Shown: positions 22,720 through 31,622 of the stretch, piece by piece
Position numbering within the stretch: position 1 is the first letter of the stretch
Layout of the letters: each line of letters begins with the position of its first letter
Assembly: GCA_031289145.1 (NCBI GenBank)
Contig: JAITQA010000024.1
Location: 1 to 32,312, forward strand
From: Dysgonamonadaceae bacterium
GTDB lineage: Bacteria > Bacteroidota > Bacteroidia > Bacteroidales > Azobacteroidaceae
Length of the DNA stretch: 32,312 nt
Reading direction: 5' to 3'
Made by a program: the position numbers and the translations under genes
The notes under the pieces: generated by a model
What the model saw: only the letters and a program-made list of their open reading frames with translations
What the model was told of the DNA's origin: nothing
The model's database searches: none

Positions 22720-24138
22720 ATGTTAAAAGACTTTTTTTTGGAGCAAATACTAAAAAACTTCCCATTTGAACCTACCGGAGAACAATATCTGGCATTGGAA
22801 AAACTGAGTAGTTTCCTTTTTGACCGGAACAGCGATTCTTTGTTCTTGCTGAAAGGATATGCCGGAACCGGAAAATCTTCCTTAGTTGGAGCGCTCGTAA
22901 AAACCATGAATGAACTGAAACAAAAATCGGTTCTATGCGCCCCTACAGGACGCGCCGCCAAGGTTTTCGCCGCTTATGCCGGCCAAAACGCCTATACCAT
23001 TCACAAAAAAATCTACCGCCAAAAAGTTTTCTCTAACGAACCGGTCGGATTTGTGCAAGCCGATAATTTACACACACACACCTTATTTATTGTGGATGAG
23101 GCTTCCATGATTTCCAACGGCGGATTGGATTCCTTCAGTTTTGGTTCCGGAAGGCTGTTGGACGATTTGATTCACTATGTTTACAGCGGAGAAGCTTGTC
23201 GGCTTATTTTATTGGGCGACTCGGCTCAGTTACCGCCCGTCTCCGAAACAGAAAGTCCGGCCTTGGATAGCAATGTCCTGAAAGGATATGGTCTGGAAAT
23301 TCATACAATTACATTAACACAGGTAGTCCGTCAGGCGGAAAAGTCGGGCATACTGATGAATGCTACACTTTTACGCAAAACCTTGGAGGAAGGTCAGGTA
23401 AATGAATTTCCACAGATTAAGACAAAGCAATATCCGGATGTAAAGGTGGTAACAGGCGATGAGTTAATCGAAACCATCAGTGATATGTATAACCGTGACG
23501 GAATCACGGAAACAATTGTAATTACCCGCTCCAATAAACGGACGGGTATTTTCAACAACGGCATACGGAACCGGATACTTTTCCGGGAAGAAGAACTGAC
23601 TTCCGGGGATTTATTGATGGTCGCCAAAAACAATTATTTTTGGGCGAAAAACGAAGAATCCATAGATTTTATTGCCAATGGCGATTTAATGGAAGTGGTC
23701 CGAGTCAGAAAAGTGCAGGAACTGTACGGTTTCCGGTTTTGCGATGTTGCTGTCAGGTTTCCCGATTATGGCGTTGAAATGGATTTGAAAATCTTGTTGG
23801 AAACACTTCATACGGATTCTCCATCTTTGCCGAAAGAATTGAGTGATAAGTTGTTTTACAATATTTTAGAAGATTATGCCGACATTCCGGGTAAACGGGA
23901 AAAAATGAAACGGATGAAAGAAAATCCGTATTTCAACGTTCTGCAAGTGAAGTATGCCTATGCGGTAACCTGCCACAAAGCCCAAGGAGGACAATGGAAA
24001 AATGTTTTCTTGGATTTGTCTTATGTACCACGGGAATATTTGGGAATTGACTTCTATCGTTGGCTTTATACGGCCTTTACAAGAGGATCGGAGCAGCTGT
24101 TTTTGGTCAACCCGGCGAAAGAATTATTGAAAATTTGA
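22720..24138 (+). CDS. RecD-like ATP-dependent DNA helicase/exonuclease (SF1)
   Basis: The protein has 472 residues. The Walker A GYAGTGKS is at 46-53, then CAPTGRAAKVFA (motif Ia), LFIVDEASMI (Walker B), LLGDSAQLPPV (motif III), TLTQVVRQ, and a C-terminal UvrD-like part with YAVTCHKAQGGQWKNVFLD and YTAFTRG. This order identifies a superfamily 1 helicase close to RecD/Dda. It lacks the long N-terminal region of RecD2, and no recB or recC is nearby. It is common in Bacteroidales, upstream of the following hypothetical gene and rsmI. It is probably involved in DNA repair or replication; exact partner unknown. Confidence 0.88.
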   Translation: MLKDFFLEQILKNFPFEPTGEQYLALEKLSSFLFDRNSDSLFLLKGYAGTGKSSLVGALVKTMNELKQKSVLCAPTGRAAKVFAAYAGQNAYTIHKKIYRQKVFSNEPVGFVQADNLHTHTLFIVDEASMISNGGLDSFSFGSGRLLDDLIHYVYSGEACRLILLGDSAQLPPVSETESPALDSNVLKGYGLEIHTITLTQVVRQAEKSGILMNATLLRKTLEEGQVNEFPQIKTKQYPDVKVVTGDELIETISDMYNRDGITETIVITRSNKRTGIFNNGIRNRILFREEELTSGDLLMVAKNNYFWAKNEESIDFIANGDLMEVVRVRKVQELYGFRFCDVAVRFPDYGVEMDLKILLETLHTDSPSLPKELSDKLFYNILEDYADIPGKREKMKRMKENPYFNVLQVKYAYAVTCHKAQGGQWKNVFLDLSYVPREYLGIDFYRWLYTAFTRGSEQLFLVNPAKELLKI

Positions 24139-24167
24139 TTGAAATTGAAATTATTTACCTAAATTTG
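24134..24167 (+). promoter_or_regulatory. Promoter of the 24188 gene
   Basis: TTTG (24134-24137, overlapping the helicase stop region) and TAAATTTG (24160-24167) are separated by 22 bases, slightly over the usual spacing. The box is 21 bases before the ATG at 24188. Confidence 0.55.
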
Positions 24168-24187
24168 TCGCATAATAGCTTATTGAT

Positions 24188-24691
24188 ATGACTTTTAAGA
24201 AAGAAATAGAACTATACTTGGAAGAAATTTATAAATTGGAAGAAACTTTCCGGAAAGTACAAGACTTGGACACGCTTCCTTTATCGTTTTTCAGCGCTTC
24301 TATTGACGCACTAAATAAATTGAAAACAGGTATTTACGAATTGGAATCCGCCCAACTCCAAATCATGACGGAGCATCTGCAAGAAAGTGAAAGAAAATTG
24401 GTAGAAGAAAAAGCGCCGCTTTCTGCTGTGCCAAGCGGTTCTTTGGGTGACACAATCGGTAAAAAAATTTTTGCCGAATTCAGCAAATCGTTGAGTCTCA
24501 ATCAACGGTTTATGTTTCAACGGGATTTGTTCCGGGGAAATACGGAAGAAATGAACAGGGCGTTTACGCAAATGGATTCTTTTCCCCATTTGAATGAAGC
24601 ATTGCATTTTTTGAATGAAAATTATTCCATCTCTTGGGAAAGCGAATCAGGAATTGCATTCCGGGAATTGTTGGACAAACGGTTTACATAA
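24188..24691 (+). CDS. Conserved hypothetical helical protein
   Basis: The protein has 167 residues, cytoplasmic, with no signal or membrane segment. The N-terminal half is Glu/Lys/Leu-rich helix (about 1-75). The second half has LGDTIGKKIFAEFSKSLSLN, then QRFMFQRDLFRGNTEEMNRA and ALHFLNENYSISWES, with 'NxRFxFxRxLFxG' reading as a conserved core. I recognise this as a Bacteroidales protein that commonly sits between the RecD-like helicase and rsmI, but it has no assigned function. Its stop is 5 bases before the rsmI ATG, so the two are one transcript. Confidence 0.75.
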   Translation: MTFKKEIELYLEEIYKLEETFRKVQDLDTLPLSFFSASIDALNKLKTGIYELESAQLQIMTEHLQESERKLVEEKAPLSAVPSGSLGDTIGKKIFAEFSKSLSLNQRFMFQRDLFRGNTEEMNRAFTQMDSFPHLNEALHFLNENYSISWESESGIAFRELLDKRFT

Positions 24692-24696
24692 AAACC

Positions 24697-25377
24697 ATGC
24701 CGGAAAAGAAAAAAGTCTATTTAGTCCCCACTCCGGTGGGCAATTTGGAAGACATAACTTTCAGAGCCATACGGATTTTGAAAGAAGTTGATTTGATTTT
24801 GGCGGAAGATACGCGAACTACCGGATTTTTATTGAAGCATTTTGAAATCAAAAACAAAATGCAGTCCCATCACAAGTTTAACGAACACCAAACGGTCGAT
24901 TGGCTTATTTCCCGGATAAAAGCAGGTGAGAGTGTGGCTTTGGTTTCCGATGCCGGTACTCCCGGCATTTCCGACCCCGGCTTTTTGCTAGTACGGGAAT
25001 GTATAGCACAAGACATTGAAGTAGAATGTCTTCCGGGAGCCACAGCGCTTATACCGGCTTTGGTAAATTCCGGTTTACCGGCTGACAGATTTTGTTTTGA
25101 GGGTTTTCTTCCGCAAAAAAAAGGCCGACAAACACGTTTGAGTGAATTGGCGGATGAAAAACGGACCATGATTTTTTACGAATCCCCTTTCCGGGTTGTC
25201 AAAACGCTTACACAATTAGCAGAACATTTGGGTGAAGCACGCAAAGCTTCCGTGTCAAGGGAAATCTCCAAACTGTACGAACAAACGGTGCACGGAACTT
25301 TAAATGAGTTGATTTCCCTGTTTACCGAAAATGAACCGCGTGGCGAATTTGTGATAGTTGTGGAAGGAAAGTCCTGA
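24697..25377 (+). CDS. rsmI: 16S rRNA (cytidine(1402)-2'-O)-methyltransferase
   Basis: It methylates the ribose of C1402 in 16S rRNA. The 226 residues fit the family. YLVPTPVGNLEDITFRAI at the start, LILAEDTRTTGFLLKH, LVSDAGTPGISDPG and LPGATALIPALVNSGLP are the tetrapyrrole-methylase-fold motifs; YESPFRVVKTL and the REISKLYEQ segment complete it. The ATG at 24697 is chosen; the frame is open to 24634 but only into the preceding gene. It is slightly short against longer forms that carry an extra C-terminal domain, which is usual for this phylum. Confidence 0.93.
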   Translation: MPEKKKVYLVPTPVGNLEDITFRAIRILKEVDLILAEDTRTTGFLLKHFEIKNKMQSHHKFNEHQTVDWLISRIKAGESVALVSDAGTPGISDPGFLLVRECIAQDIEVECLPGATALIPALVNSGLPADRFCFEGFLPQKKGRQTRLSELADEKRTMIFYESPFRVVKTLTQLAEHLGEARKASVSREISKLYEQTVHGTLNELISLFTENEPRGEFVIVVEGKS

Positions 25378-25426
25378 CAATGGAAAAATAAAATGAACAA
25401 TTTTTAATTATTTAAATTATACAACA

Positions 25427-26287
25427 ATGAAAAAAGTAGTTTTAATCGGTGTAGTATTGACAGTGTTTTTTTCTTCTTGCGTGAAAAATTCAGCTGAATA
25501 CAAAACGCTTCAAGCGCAAAAGGATTCTTTAGAATTAGCCAATGTAAAGAGTCAAAGTGAATTGGATGAAATTGTTTCGCTTTTGAACGAAGTGGAAGAT
25601 AATTTCAAGAGTATTAAATCAGCGGAAAATTATTTAACGGTTCAATCGAATGCACCCGGAGAATTAACGCCTTCTACACGTGCAAGAATCCATTCCGATA
25701 TGCAATTTGTTACGGAAACTTTGAATAAAAACAAAGAAAAAATTGCGGAATTGGAGAATAAATTGAAAAATTCATCCCTAAATTCTTCTAAGCTACAGCA
25801 GGTAGTCAATGATTTACGTGCTGAATTGGAACAAAAAACCATGGCTTTGGTTACATTAAATGATGAATTAGAACGGAAGAACCGGCAAATTTCAGAATTG
25901 AGTGAAAGTGTCGGCACACTATCGAGAAACGTACAAGACTTAAAAGTTCAGTCGGATGCCCAACAACAAACCATCAGTCAGCAACAAACCGAAATAAATA
26001 CGGTTTTTTATTGTTTCGGTACATCTAAAGAACTGAAAAACCAAAAAATTCTGGAAAATGGTAACTTAGGCGCTAACTTCAACCGGGATTATTTTATCAA
26101 AGTAAAAGATTTCAATAAGTTGCAAATAGTACCGCTATATGCCAAGAAAGGAACATTGGTTTCCAAACATCCGGAAGGTTCTTATGAATTTACCAAAGAT
26201 GCTAACGGCCAAGTGGAATTGAAAATCTTAGACCCGAAAAATTTCTGGAGCCTGACCAAATACTTGGTCGTTTTAGTGAATGTATAA
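25427..26287 (+). CDS. Coiled-coil lipoprotein
   Basis: The protein has 286 residues, with the lipobox ending at Cys18 (LTVFFSSC), so it is predicted to be lipid-anchored. Residues about 25-195 are Gln/Glu/Lys/Leu-rich with heptad spacing, a long coiled coil. A compact C-terminal domain follows (about 196-286): NTVFYCFGTSKELKNQKIL, then DFNKLQIVPLYAKKG and HPEGSYEFTKDANGQVEL. I know this as a conserved Bacteroidetes protein of unknown function with this layout, but no named domain. It stands alone between rsmI and a convergent epimerase gene. Confidence 0.75.
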   Translation: MKKVVLIGVVLTVFFSSCVKNSAEYKTLQAQKDSLELANVKSQSELDEIVSLLNEVEDNFKSIKSAENYLTVQSNAPGELTPSTRARIHSDMQFVTETLNKNKEKIAELENKLKNSSLNSSKLQQVVNDLRAELEQKTMALVTLNDELERKNRQISELSESVGTLSRNVQDLKVQSDAQQQTISQQQTEINTVFYCFGTSKELKNQKILENGNLGANFNRDYFIKVKDFNKLQIVPLYAKKGTLVSKHPEGSYEFTKDANGQVELKILDPKNFWSLTKYLVVLVNV

Positions 26288-26335
26288 AGTATTGTATCGG
26301 TGCATTTATTAAAATAGTTCTGCCGGTTTTGATCT

Positions 26336-27295
26336 TTACAGCCAGCCGTGTGTTGTGTACCATTTCACACATTCCCGAATGCCAAGATCCAGATCAAAAT
26401 CGGCATGAAATCCAAGCTCCTGCTCTATGGGGAGCGTGTCGCATGTCCAGTCGCGTTGCTTGATAATCTTATACTTGTCGCGATTCAATGTGGATGCTTT
26501 TCCTGTTATTTTAGCAAATATTTCTGCAAAAACCGAAGCGATTTTCACTATCCATAACGGGATTCTTAGCTTGAGCACGTGTTTTTTCCCTAAAACAGCT
26601 TTCATTATCTGTGTGTAAGCTGTGTCGGAATACACCTTGCCGTCGGTCACGAAATAAGCTTTCTCTTTGACCGGACTCTCTAAAGCGAGAAAAACGGCTT
26701 TAACCAAATCCCTTACATAAATAAATGTGAGTTTTTGTGCTGCAAAGCCAGCTGTTACCTCCAAGCCTTTCTTAAGGCTTTTCAGCAAAATCAGGTAATC
26801 TGTATCCCTCGGCCCATAGACGCCGGTAGGGCGTAAGATGATATACGGGAACCCGGTTTGAGATTCCAAAAATTGTTCCGCTTTCCGCTTGCTTTTTCCG
26901 TAAATCGACTCCGGATACGGATATGCACTCAGGCTGCTCATAAAAATGAACTTGTCGGGAACAGCGTCAACTTCCTGTATCACTTCGATAAAATGCTTTG
27001 TATACAGAGTATTGACCGTGTCGAAATCCCGTGAATGAAGGCACTTTGTAAGACCTGCATTATGAATGATATAATCCCATTTCCCAAATTGGGTGACATG
27101 GTATTTGATCTGCTGCCTGAGTTTTTCTTTATTGTGATAATTCAGGTCAATGAAAGAAATGCGGGCATTCTGAAGGTATTTCAGGCTACTTGAACTCCGG
27201 ATGCCTGCCCATACTTCCCAGTTTTTTTCGAGCGCTTTTTTAACCAAAAAACTTCCAATAAAACCGCTTGCGCCGGTAATCAATATTTTTTTCAT
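26336..27295 (-). CDS. NAD(P)-dependent epimerase/dehydratase (extended SDR)
   Basis: The protein has 319 residues. The N-terminal Rossmann fold has the cofactor motif ILITGASGFIGSFLV, IIHNAGLTKCL is the extended SDR NAG/NAA region, and SSLSAY with YGKSKRKAEQ gives the catalytic Tyr-x-x-x-Lys. PTGVYGPRD follows. The C-terminal substrate domain is less conserved. These enzymes act on nucleotide sugars, or on steroid- or flavonoid-like substrates in the 3-beta-HSD branch; no sugar cluster is near, so the substrate is open. Its ATG overlaps the stop of the tadA-like gene by 4 bases, so they are coupled. Confidence 0.88.
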   Translation of the reverse strand: MKKILITGASGFIGSFLVKKALEKNWEVWAGIRSSSSLKYLQNARISFIDLNYHNKEKLRQQIKYHVTQFGKWDYIIHNAGLTKCLHSRDFDTVNTLYTKHFIEVIQEVDAVPDKFIFMSSLSAYPYPESIYGKSKRKAEQFLESQTGFPYIILRPTGVYGPRDTDYLILLKSLKKGLEVTAGFAAQKLTFIYVRDLVKAVFLALESPVKEKAYFVTDGKVYSDTAYTQIMKAVLGKKHVLKLRIPLWIVKIASVFAEIFAKITGKASTLNRDKYKIIKQRDWTCDTLPIEQELGFHADFDLDLGIRECVKWYTTHGWL

Positions 27296-27741
27296 CCTCT
27301 TTTCTCCATAAAAAAACGTTTCATTAAATCACTTGCCGCTTCGGCAAGGATTCCTTTCCTGACAAGTGTTTTCGGATGAAGCATCTGAACGGGAATTTTC
27401 GAATAGCCTCTTTTTTCATCATCTGCGCCATAAACGATTTGCGAGACCTGCGACCAGGCCAAAGCGCCGGCACACATCGGGCAAGGTTCGATGGTAACAT
27501 AAAGCGTACAACCGGACAAGTATTTACCGCCTAAAACAGCGGCGGCGGCCGTAATGACCTGCATTTCGGCATGAGCGGTAACATCGTTCAGCCTCTCGGT
27601 AAGATTGTGTGCGCGGGCAATGATTCGCCCGTTACATACCACGACGGCTCCGATAGGAACTTCACCCTTGTCGAAAGCCATTTCAGCTTCCGACAAGGCC
27701 TGTTTCATGAAAAAATTATCATTGAGGATATCCTCCGTCAT
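27292..27741 (-). CDS. Nucleoside / tRNA-specific adenosine deaminase (TadA-like)
   Basis: A zinc-dependent deaminase of the TadA family, whose best known member makes inosine at the wobble base of tRNA-Arg. With the ATG at 27741 the protein has 149 residues. Zinc ligands are His57 and catalytic Glu59 in HAEMQ, and Cys87/Cys90 in PCPMCAGA; GEVPIGAVVV near the start is typical. A TTG at 27750 in frame would overlap the upstream cyclophilin gene's stop; the ATG is preferred. It lies in a compact minus-strand unit and overlaps the epimerase gene. Other family members are guanine or cytosine deaminases; TadA is most likely. Confidence 0.9.
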   Translation of the reverse strand: MTEDILNDNFFMKQALSEAEMAFDKGEVPIGAVVVCNGRIIARAHNLTERLNDVTAHAEMQVITAAAAVLGGKYLSGCTLYVTIEPCPMCAGALAWSQVSQIVYGADDEKRGYSKIPVQMLHPKTLVRKGILAEAASDLMKRFFMEKRG

Positions 27742-27746
27742 CCAAT

Positions 27747-28406
27747 TCAATTTTTAACGATTCGGAGAATGCGTACATCGGCTTGCGGCCAATCACCGGC
27801 TCCGGTCGGAACAGCAGCAATTTTATCTACAATATCCAAGCCTTGTATCACCTCTCCAAAAACAGTATAACCCTGGTCAAGAAAAGGGGTTCCGCCCATC
27901 GTTTTATAAACGCCTCGCTGAAAATCCGAATACTTAACGCCTGTTTGTTCTTCCATTTGGTCTAATTCCATATCGGTATAGGTACGACCTTGGACAATGT
28001 AGAACTGGCAAGAAGAGGAACGTTTTTCCGGATTCACCGCATCACCTGTGCGAGCGGCAGCCAAAGCGCCTTTTTTATGGAAATTTTCCGGCACAAATTC
28101 AGCCGGAACGGTATAGTCGGGGCCTTCGACCTCCATAGAAAAATTCCCTGCTGCTGTCTTTTTTGTGGCGCCATTTCCCGTTTGAATCATAAAATCTTGA
28201 ATGATACGGTGGAATAAAACGCCATCATAAAAATGTTCACTGACTAATTTTTCGAAATTCTCTTTGTGTAAAGGTGTATTGTCGTACAATTTTACCTTGA
28301 TGTTTCCAAGGCTTGTTTCGATTGTGTACGTCTCCCCTTTTTGTTGACAGGATACCGACATAAATACAAATAATAAAAATGTGAATAGTAATGTTCTCAT
28401 ACGCAT
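27747..28406 (-). CDS. Cyclophilin-type peptidyl-prolyl cis-trans isomerase lipoprotein
   Basis: The protein has 219 residues. It starts MRMRTLLFTFLLFVFMSVSC with the lipobox Cys20, so it is an envelope lipoprotein. The cyclophilin domain begins with YTIETSLGNIKVKLYDNTPL. The active-site region is GVLFHRIIQDFMIQTG (Arg of FHR), followed by SSSCQFYIV and GYTVFGEVIQGLDIVDKIA. It assists folding of exported proteins. The start is placed at 28406 because the -7 box at 28431-28438 lies just upstream; ATG 28400 is an alternative. The frame is open upstream to 28511 but without signal features. Confidence 0.9.
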   Translation of the reverse strand: MRMRTLLFTFLLFVFMSVSCQQKGETYTIETSLGNIKVKLYDNTPLHKENFEKLVSEHFYDGVLFHRIIQDFMIQTGNGATKKTAAGNFSMEVEGPDYTVPAEFVPENFHKKGALAAARTGDAVNPEKRSSSCQFYIVQGRTYTDMELDQMEEQTGVKYSDFQRGVYKTMGGTPFLDQGYTVFGEVIQGLDIVDKIAAVPTGAGDWPQADVRILRIVKN

Positions 28407-28430
28407 ATATGAAATTCTGTTTTTAGATTG

Positions 28431-28438
28431 CAAATTTA
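28431..28438 (-). promoter_or_regulatory. Promoter of the cyclophilin - tadA - epimerase unit
   Basis: The minus strand reads TAAATTTG (28431-28438), an exact -7 box, 25 bases before the ATG. TTTG lies 15 bases upstream (28454-28457), a shorter gap than usual. Confidence 0.5.
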
Positions 28439-28459
28439 CAACTGTTATTTGGTCAAAAT

Positions 28460-28951
28460 TTATTTGAACAGACCAGCCAAATGCGCCATTTTTATTGCGG
28501 CAATTGCACATTCGTCTCCTTTGTTTCCGTATTTTCCACCGGCTCTGTCGATTGCTTGCTGCATGTCGTTAGTCGTCAGAATACCGAAAATATAAGGAAT
28601 TTCTCCTTTTGCATTCAATGCTGCAAAACCCTGCGTAACAGCTGAACAGACATAGTCAAAATGTGGGGTTTCACCACGGACTACACAACCCAATCCAATT
28701 ACGGCATCTACCTTTGAACCAGATGCGATGCGTTCAGCAGCGTAAATCAACTCAAAACTACCGGGCACATAAGCCGTAAGGATATTTTCCGGTTTTGCTC
28801 CGTGTTTGGTTAATGTTTCGTAAACGCCTTCCCGAAGTTTTTCGGTGATAAGCGTGTTCCATTCCGAAACAACAATAGCAAAACGCAACCCACTTGCATC
28901 CGGAACACGTTCCGGATCGTAATCGGATAAATGCTGGAACCGGCTTGCCAT
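28460..28951 (-). CDS. ribH: 6,7-dimethyl-8-ribityllumazine synthase
   Basis: It catalyses the penultimate step of riboflavin synthesis, joining 5-amino-6-ribitylaminouracil with dihydroxybutanone phosphate; the subunits form icosahedral shells. The 163 residues fit Rib[20 protein letters not shown] is the substrate-binding start, [14 protein letters not shown] the phosphate region, and [19 protein letters not shown] contains the catalytic His. [16 protein letters not shown] follows. Its ATG overlaps by one base the stop of the TPR gene (TAATG), so the two are coupled, an arrangement seen in other Bacteroidetes. No FMN riboswitch is visible upstream. Confidence 0.95.
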   Translation of the reverse strand: MASRFQHLSDYDPERVPDASGLRFAIVVSEWNTLITEKLREGVYETLTKHGAKPENILTAYVPGSFELIYAAERIASGSKVDAVIGLGCVVRGETPHFDYVCSAVTQGFAALNAKGEIPYIFGILTTNDMQQAIDRAGGKYGNKGDECAIAAIKMAHLAGLFK

Positions 28952-29643
28952 TATTTAATATTAGCGGCAGCCTGCTCGATATATTTATCAATATCGTTGG
29001 CTTCCACTGAGTTGGGATATTTACTTTTGATGGTATTGTAAACCTCTATCGCTTTTTTGTAATCAGCCAATTTGATATAAACAGTGGCTGATTTCTTCAA
29101 ATAAATAGGGCTTAGCAGTTCATTTCCCGCCTTGGAAGCTGCTTTGTTGAAGTATTTGATACCTTCTTGCAAGTCTCCCAAGTCTACATGGCAGTCACCG
29201 ATTAATCCGGTAATGCTTGGCGAAATCACCTTGTCGTTAACATTGAATTTATTTAAATGCGTCAGCGCTTCCTCCGGGCTACCCAAATGATAGTAACAGA
29301 TTCCGGCATAAGCTTCTGCTAATTTCGCTGTTTTCGTGATGCCATATTCATCAATAACACCCAAGAAACCGACATAGCCCAAACTATCGCCATTCAGAGC
29401 CAATTCCCACTGGTTATTCATCAAATAATTTTCTCCGGGGAAAATAGCTTCTTGCGCTTCTTTTTCTTTCGGAAGAAAATAGTATTGACGCGCACCGAGA
29501 ATGGCCACGACAATGATGATAATCGCCGCTACTACGATAATAATCAAGTTCCTGTATGTTTCGATGAACCTTTCCGATCGGGAAAGGATTTCGCCGACAT
29601 TAGCCTCAGCTTGTGACGGAGCAATTTTTCCTTTATTTGCCAT
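28951..29643 (-). CDS. Membrane-anchored tetratricopeptide repeat protein (YfgM-like)
   Basis: The protein has 230 residues. A cytoplasmic N-terminus ([19 protein letters not shown]) leads into one membrane helix (about 33-52, [18 protein letters not shown]), and the rest is exposed to the periplasm. TPR-type helices follow: [59 protein letters not shown]. The layout resembles the YfgM family, which links chaperones to the Sec translocon, but only the TPR fold is clear. It is the first gene of a unit with ribH. Confidence 0.85.
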   Translation of the reverse strand: MANKGKIAPSQAEANVGEILSRSERFIETYRNLIIIVVAAIIIIVVAILGARQYYFLPKEKEAQEAIFPGENYLMNNQWELALNGDSLGYVGFLGVIDEYGITKTAKLAEAYAGICYYHLGSPEEALTHLNKFNVNDKVISPSITGLIGDCHVDLGDLQEGIKYFNKAASKAGNELLSPIYLKKSATVYIKLADYKKAIEVYNTIKSKYPNSVEANDIDKYIEQAAANIK

Positions 29644-29677
29644 TGTAAATTATCATTAATTTTATTGTTTCGGACTG

Positions 29678-29685
29678 CAAAAGTA
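29678..29685 (-). promoter_or_regulatory. Promoter of the TPR - ribH unit
   Basis: The minus strand reads TACTTTTG (29678-29685), an exact TAnnTTTG box, 35 bases before the ATG at 29643. The intergenic space to the divergent glycosyltransferase is 146 bases. Confidence 0.55.
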
Positions 29686-29748
29686 AATCTTTTCTCCTTA
29701 TAAACGAAATTTTCCGCTATCTTTTTTCATTTTGTTTGAGAAAAGAAG

Positions 29749-29756
29749 TATATTTG
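29749..29756 (+). promoter_or_regulatory. Promoter of the glycosyltransferase gene
   Basis: TATATTTG is an exact -7 box, 33 bases before the ATG at 29790. TTTG is present at 29731-29734, 14 bases upstream, so the -33 is uncertain. Confidence 0.55.
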
Positions 29757-29789
29757 TCCTGAAATTCTACAAAAAACAGCCTATTTTCG

Positions 29790-30914
29790 ATGAGATTTTT
29801 GTTTATAGTTCAGGGTGAAGGGCGAGGACATTTGACACAATCAATTGCCTTGAATGAGATATTGACAAAAAACGGGCACGAAATTGTGGCCGTTTTGGTA
29901 GGGAAGAGCAATCGCAGGGAACTTCCCGCATTTTTTATAAAGAACTTTCAATCGAAAATCATGCGTTTCGACAGTCCTAATTTTTTGCCTTCATCGAAAA
30001 ACAAACGGACAAATATTTGGAAGAGCATAGCGTACAATCTGTTGAAAACGGGTCATTATGTGAAAAGTATTTATTATATCCGAAGTCAGATTACGCATTT
30101 AAATGTAGATGTCGTTGTCAATTTTTATGAATTGATAACCGGTTTGACTTATACCTTTTTCCCGCCCCGCATTCCTTATATTTGTGTAGCGCATCAATAT
30201 TTATTCCTGCATCCTGCGTATCAATTTCCGCATACACATAAAATTGAGTTGGGCATGTTGAAATTTTTCACACGGCTTACCTGTGTCAAATCCTCAAAAT
30301 TGTTTGCACTTTCCGTAAGGAAATTGGAAAATATACCCGAAAGCCATATTGTTATTGTTCCGCCCCTGTTGCGAAAAGAAGTGTTAACGGCTACGGTCAG
30401 CGAGGGCGATTATTTGCATGGTTACATGCTGAACGACACTTTTGCCGATGAAATTATTCAATTTCAGAAAGCGCATCCTGACCTGTTTATCGATTTTTTT
30501 TGGGATAGAAAAGGGGCGCCGACTGTTACGCAAATCAACGACCATTTGTCATTTCATAAATTGGATGATCAGTTGTTTATTGATTATATGGCCGGCTGCA
30601 AAGCGTATGCAACGACAGCCGGATTCGAATCGGTTTGTGAGGCCATGTATATGGGAAAACCGGCTCTGATGGTGCCTACGCATATCGAACAAGAATGTAA
30701 TGCTTATGAAGCGGAGCAATCGGGAGCAGGCCTTGTTGCGGATAATTTTGATTTTGAGAAATTTCTGGCATATATTCCACACTACCGTAAAAAATCGGAT
30801 TTCCGCGATTGGGCGCTACAAGCGGATTGGTATTTTCTCAAAGAATTTGATTTTAAGAAACAGGAACTTTTAGAACACCGATTAGGCTACGGATTCACGT
30901 TCAAATTAAGTTGA
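29790..30914 (+). CDS. Glycosyltransferase, GT-B fold (Glyco_trans_1_3 / MurG-like)
   Basis: The protein has 374 residues. The start MRFLFIVQGEGRGHLTQSIAL has the G-x-G-x-G-H motif of UDP-sugar GT-B enzymes such as MurG and the MJ1255-type family. A second Rossmann domain has FFWDRKG and the donor-site segment TTAGFESVCEAMYMGKPALM followed by VPTHIEQECNAYEAEQSGAG, the classic C-terminal GT-B nucleotide-sugar site. There is no membrane helix. It is probably a lipid- or polysaccharide-modifying glycosyltransferase; donor and acceptor are unknown. It stands alone; no polysaccharide cluster is near. Confidence 0.85.
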   Translation: MRFLFIVQGEGRGHLTQSIALNEILTKNGHEIVAVLVGKSNRRELPAFFIKNFQSKIMRFDSPNFLPSSKNKRTNIWKSIAYNLLKTGHYVKSIYYIRSQITHLNVDVVVNFYELITGLTYTFFPPRIPYICVAHQYLFLHPAYQFPHTHKIELGMLKFFTRLTCVKSSKLFALSVRKLENIPESHIVIVPPLLRKEVLTATVSEGDYLHGYMLNDTFADEIIQFQKAHPDLFIDFFWDRKGAPTVTQINDHLSFHKLDDQLFIDYMAGCKAYATTAGFESVCEAMYMGKPALMVPTHIEQECNAYEAEQSGAGLVADNFDFEKFLAYIPHYRKKSDFRDWALQADWYFLKEFDFKKQELLEHRLGYGFTFKLS

Positions 30915-30934
30915 ATCAATTCAATTAATTCCGC

Positions 30935-31573
30935 CTATTCAAATCTACCCCTGCTCCACCTGAAAATTCGGGGTTCATTTTTCAGGTAAACTTCCGCTTT
31001 TGTTTTATCGTCCAAGCTCACATATTCCGGTGTCGTGTAGTATTGGTATAAAACTTGCTTTTCCGTATCGTAATGAAAGTGCATTAAGGTAATATCCAAT
31101 GGGATAAGTGTATTTTTTACCTTTTGGCCTTCCGGATCAAAGCCCTCTTTGATAAACCATAATTTATCCGCCGGAGCAATAAAAATATCCGAGTCTATTT
31201 TTTTCCAGCTTGTGGTATAAAAGGCCAAGTAACTGTCGCAAACAGGAGCGCACACGGTTTGAATAAGGCATACAATTTTTGAATCGTTAACCAAATGAAG
31301 GATGATTAGCTCAAGGGTCTCATTCCCGGTTTTGAGTTCCAGGTAATCATCCGTAAGACGGAAGATGGCGCTCGTATCCCCCAACTGATTTTCGACTTTG
31401 GCTTCCTGACCGGCTTTGTAAAAATCGATTAAATCCAAACGGTCTGTTGTATTTAAGGTCAACAGCATGGATTCCGGCGCCGATACAAACAGGTCACTCG
31501 CCGTTTGTCCTTTCAACGAAACAGCTGTTGTTGCGACGATCAATAATGCAATAAAATTTATTTTTTTCATCAT
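30935..31573 (-). CDS. DUF3256 family exported protein
   Basis: The protein has 212 residues with a signal peptide (NFIALLIVATTAVSLKGQ). The mature start TASDLFVSAPESMLLTLNTT, then RLDLIDFYKAGQEAKVENQL and GDTSAIFRLTDDYLELKTG, match DUF3256, a Bacteroidales family of unknown function. Later segments include VCLIQTVCAPVCDSYLAFY, with three cysteines, and a C-terminal YTTPEYVSLDDKTKAEVYL. It is exported and probably periplasmic. It has its own promoter just upstream, and converges on the glycosyltransferase gene. Confidence 0.88.
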   Translation of the reverse strand: MMKKINFIALLIVATTAVSLKGQTASDLFVSAPESMLLTLNTTDRLDLIDFYKAGQEAKVENQLGDTSAIFRLTDDYLELKTGNETLELIILHLVNDSKIVCLIQTVCAPVCDSYLAFYTTSWKKIDSDIFIAPADKLWFIKEGFDPEGQKVKNTLIPLDITLMHFHYDTEKQVLYQYYTTPEYVSLDDKTKAEVYLKNEPRIFRWSRGRFE

Positions 31574-31593
31574 GTAAACTGAATTTTATCCGG

Positions 31594-31601
31594 CAAATTT
31601 A
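31594..31601 (-). promoter_or_regulatory. Promoter of the DUF3256 gene
   Basis: The minus strand reads TAAATTTG (31594-31601), an exact -7 box 21 bases before the ATG at 31573. It lies just past the stop of the truncated ORF at 31623. Confidence 0.6.
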
Positions 31602-31622
31602 GTAAATTATATGTAATTCCTG

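Noticed and set aside
22566..22961. 131-codon ORF antisense to the helicase start
   Set aside because: Only its last 26 codons, after the promoter at 22668-22675, are supported; the rest is the complement of the helicase N-terminus, including Walker A.
28440..29643. Possible FMN riboswitch for ribH
   Set aside because: No conserved RFN element sequence is present; ribH is coupled to the TPR gene and has no long leader.
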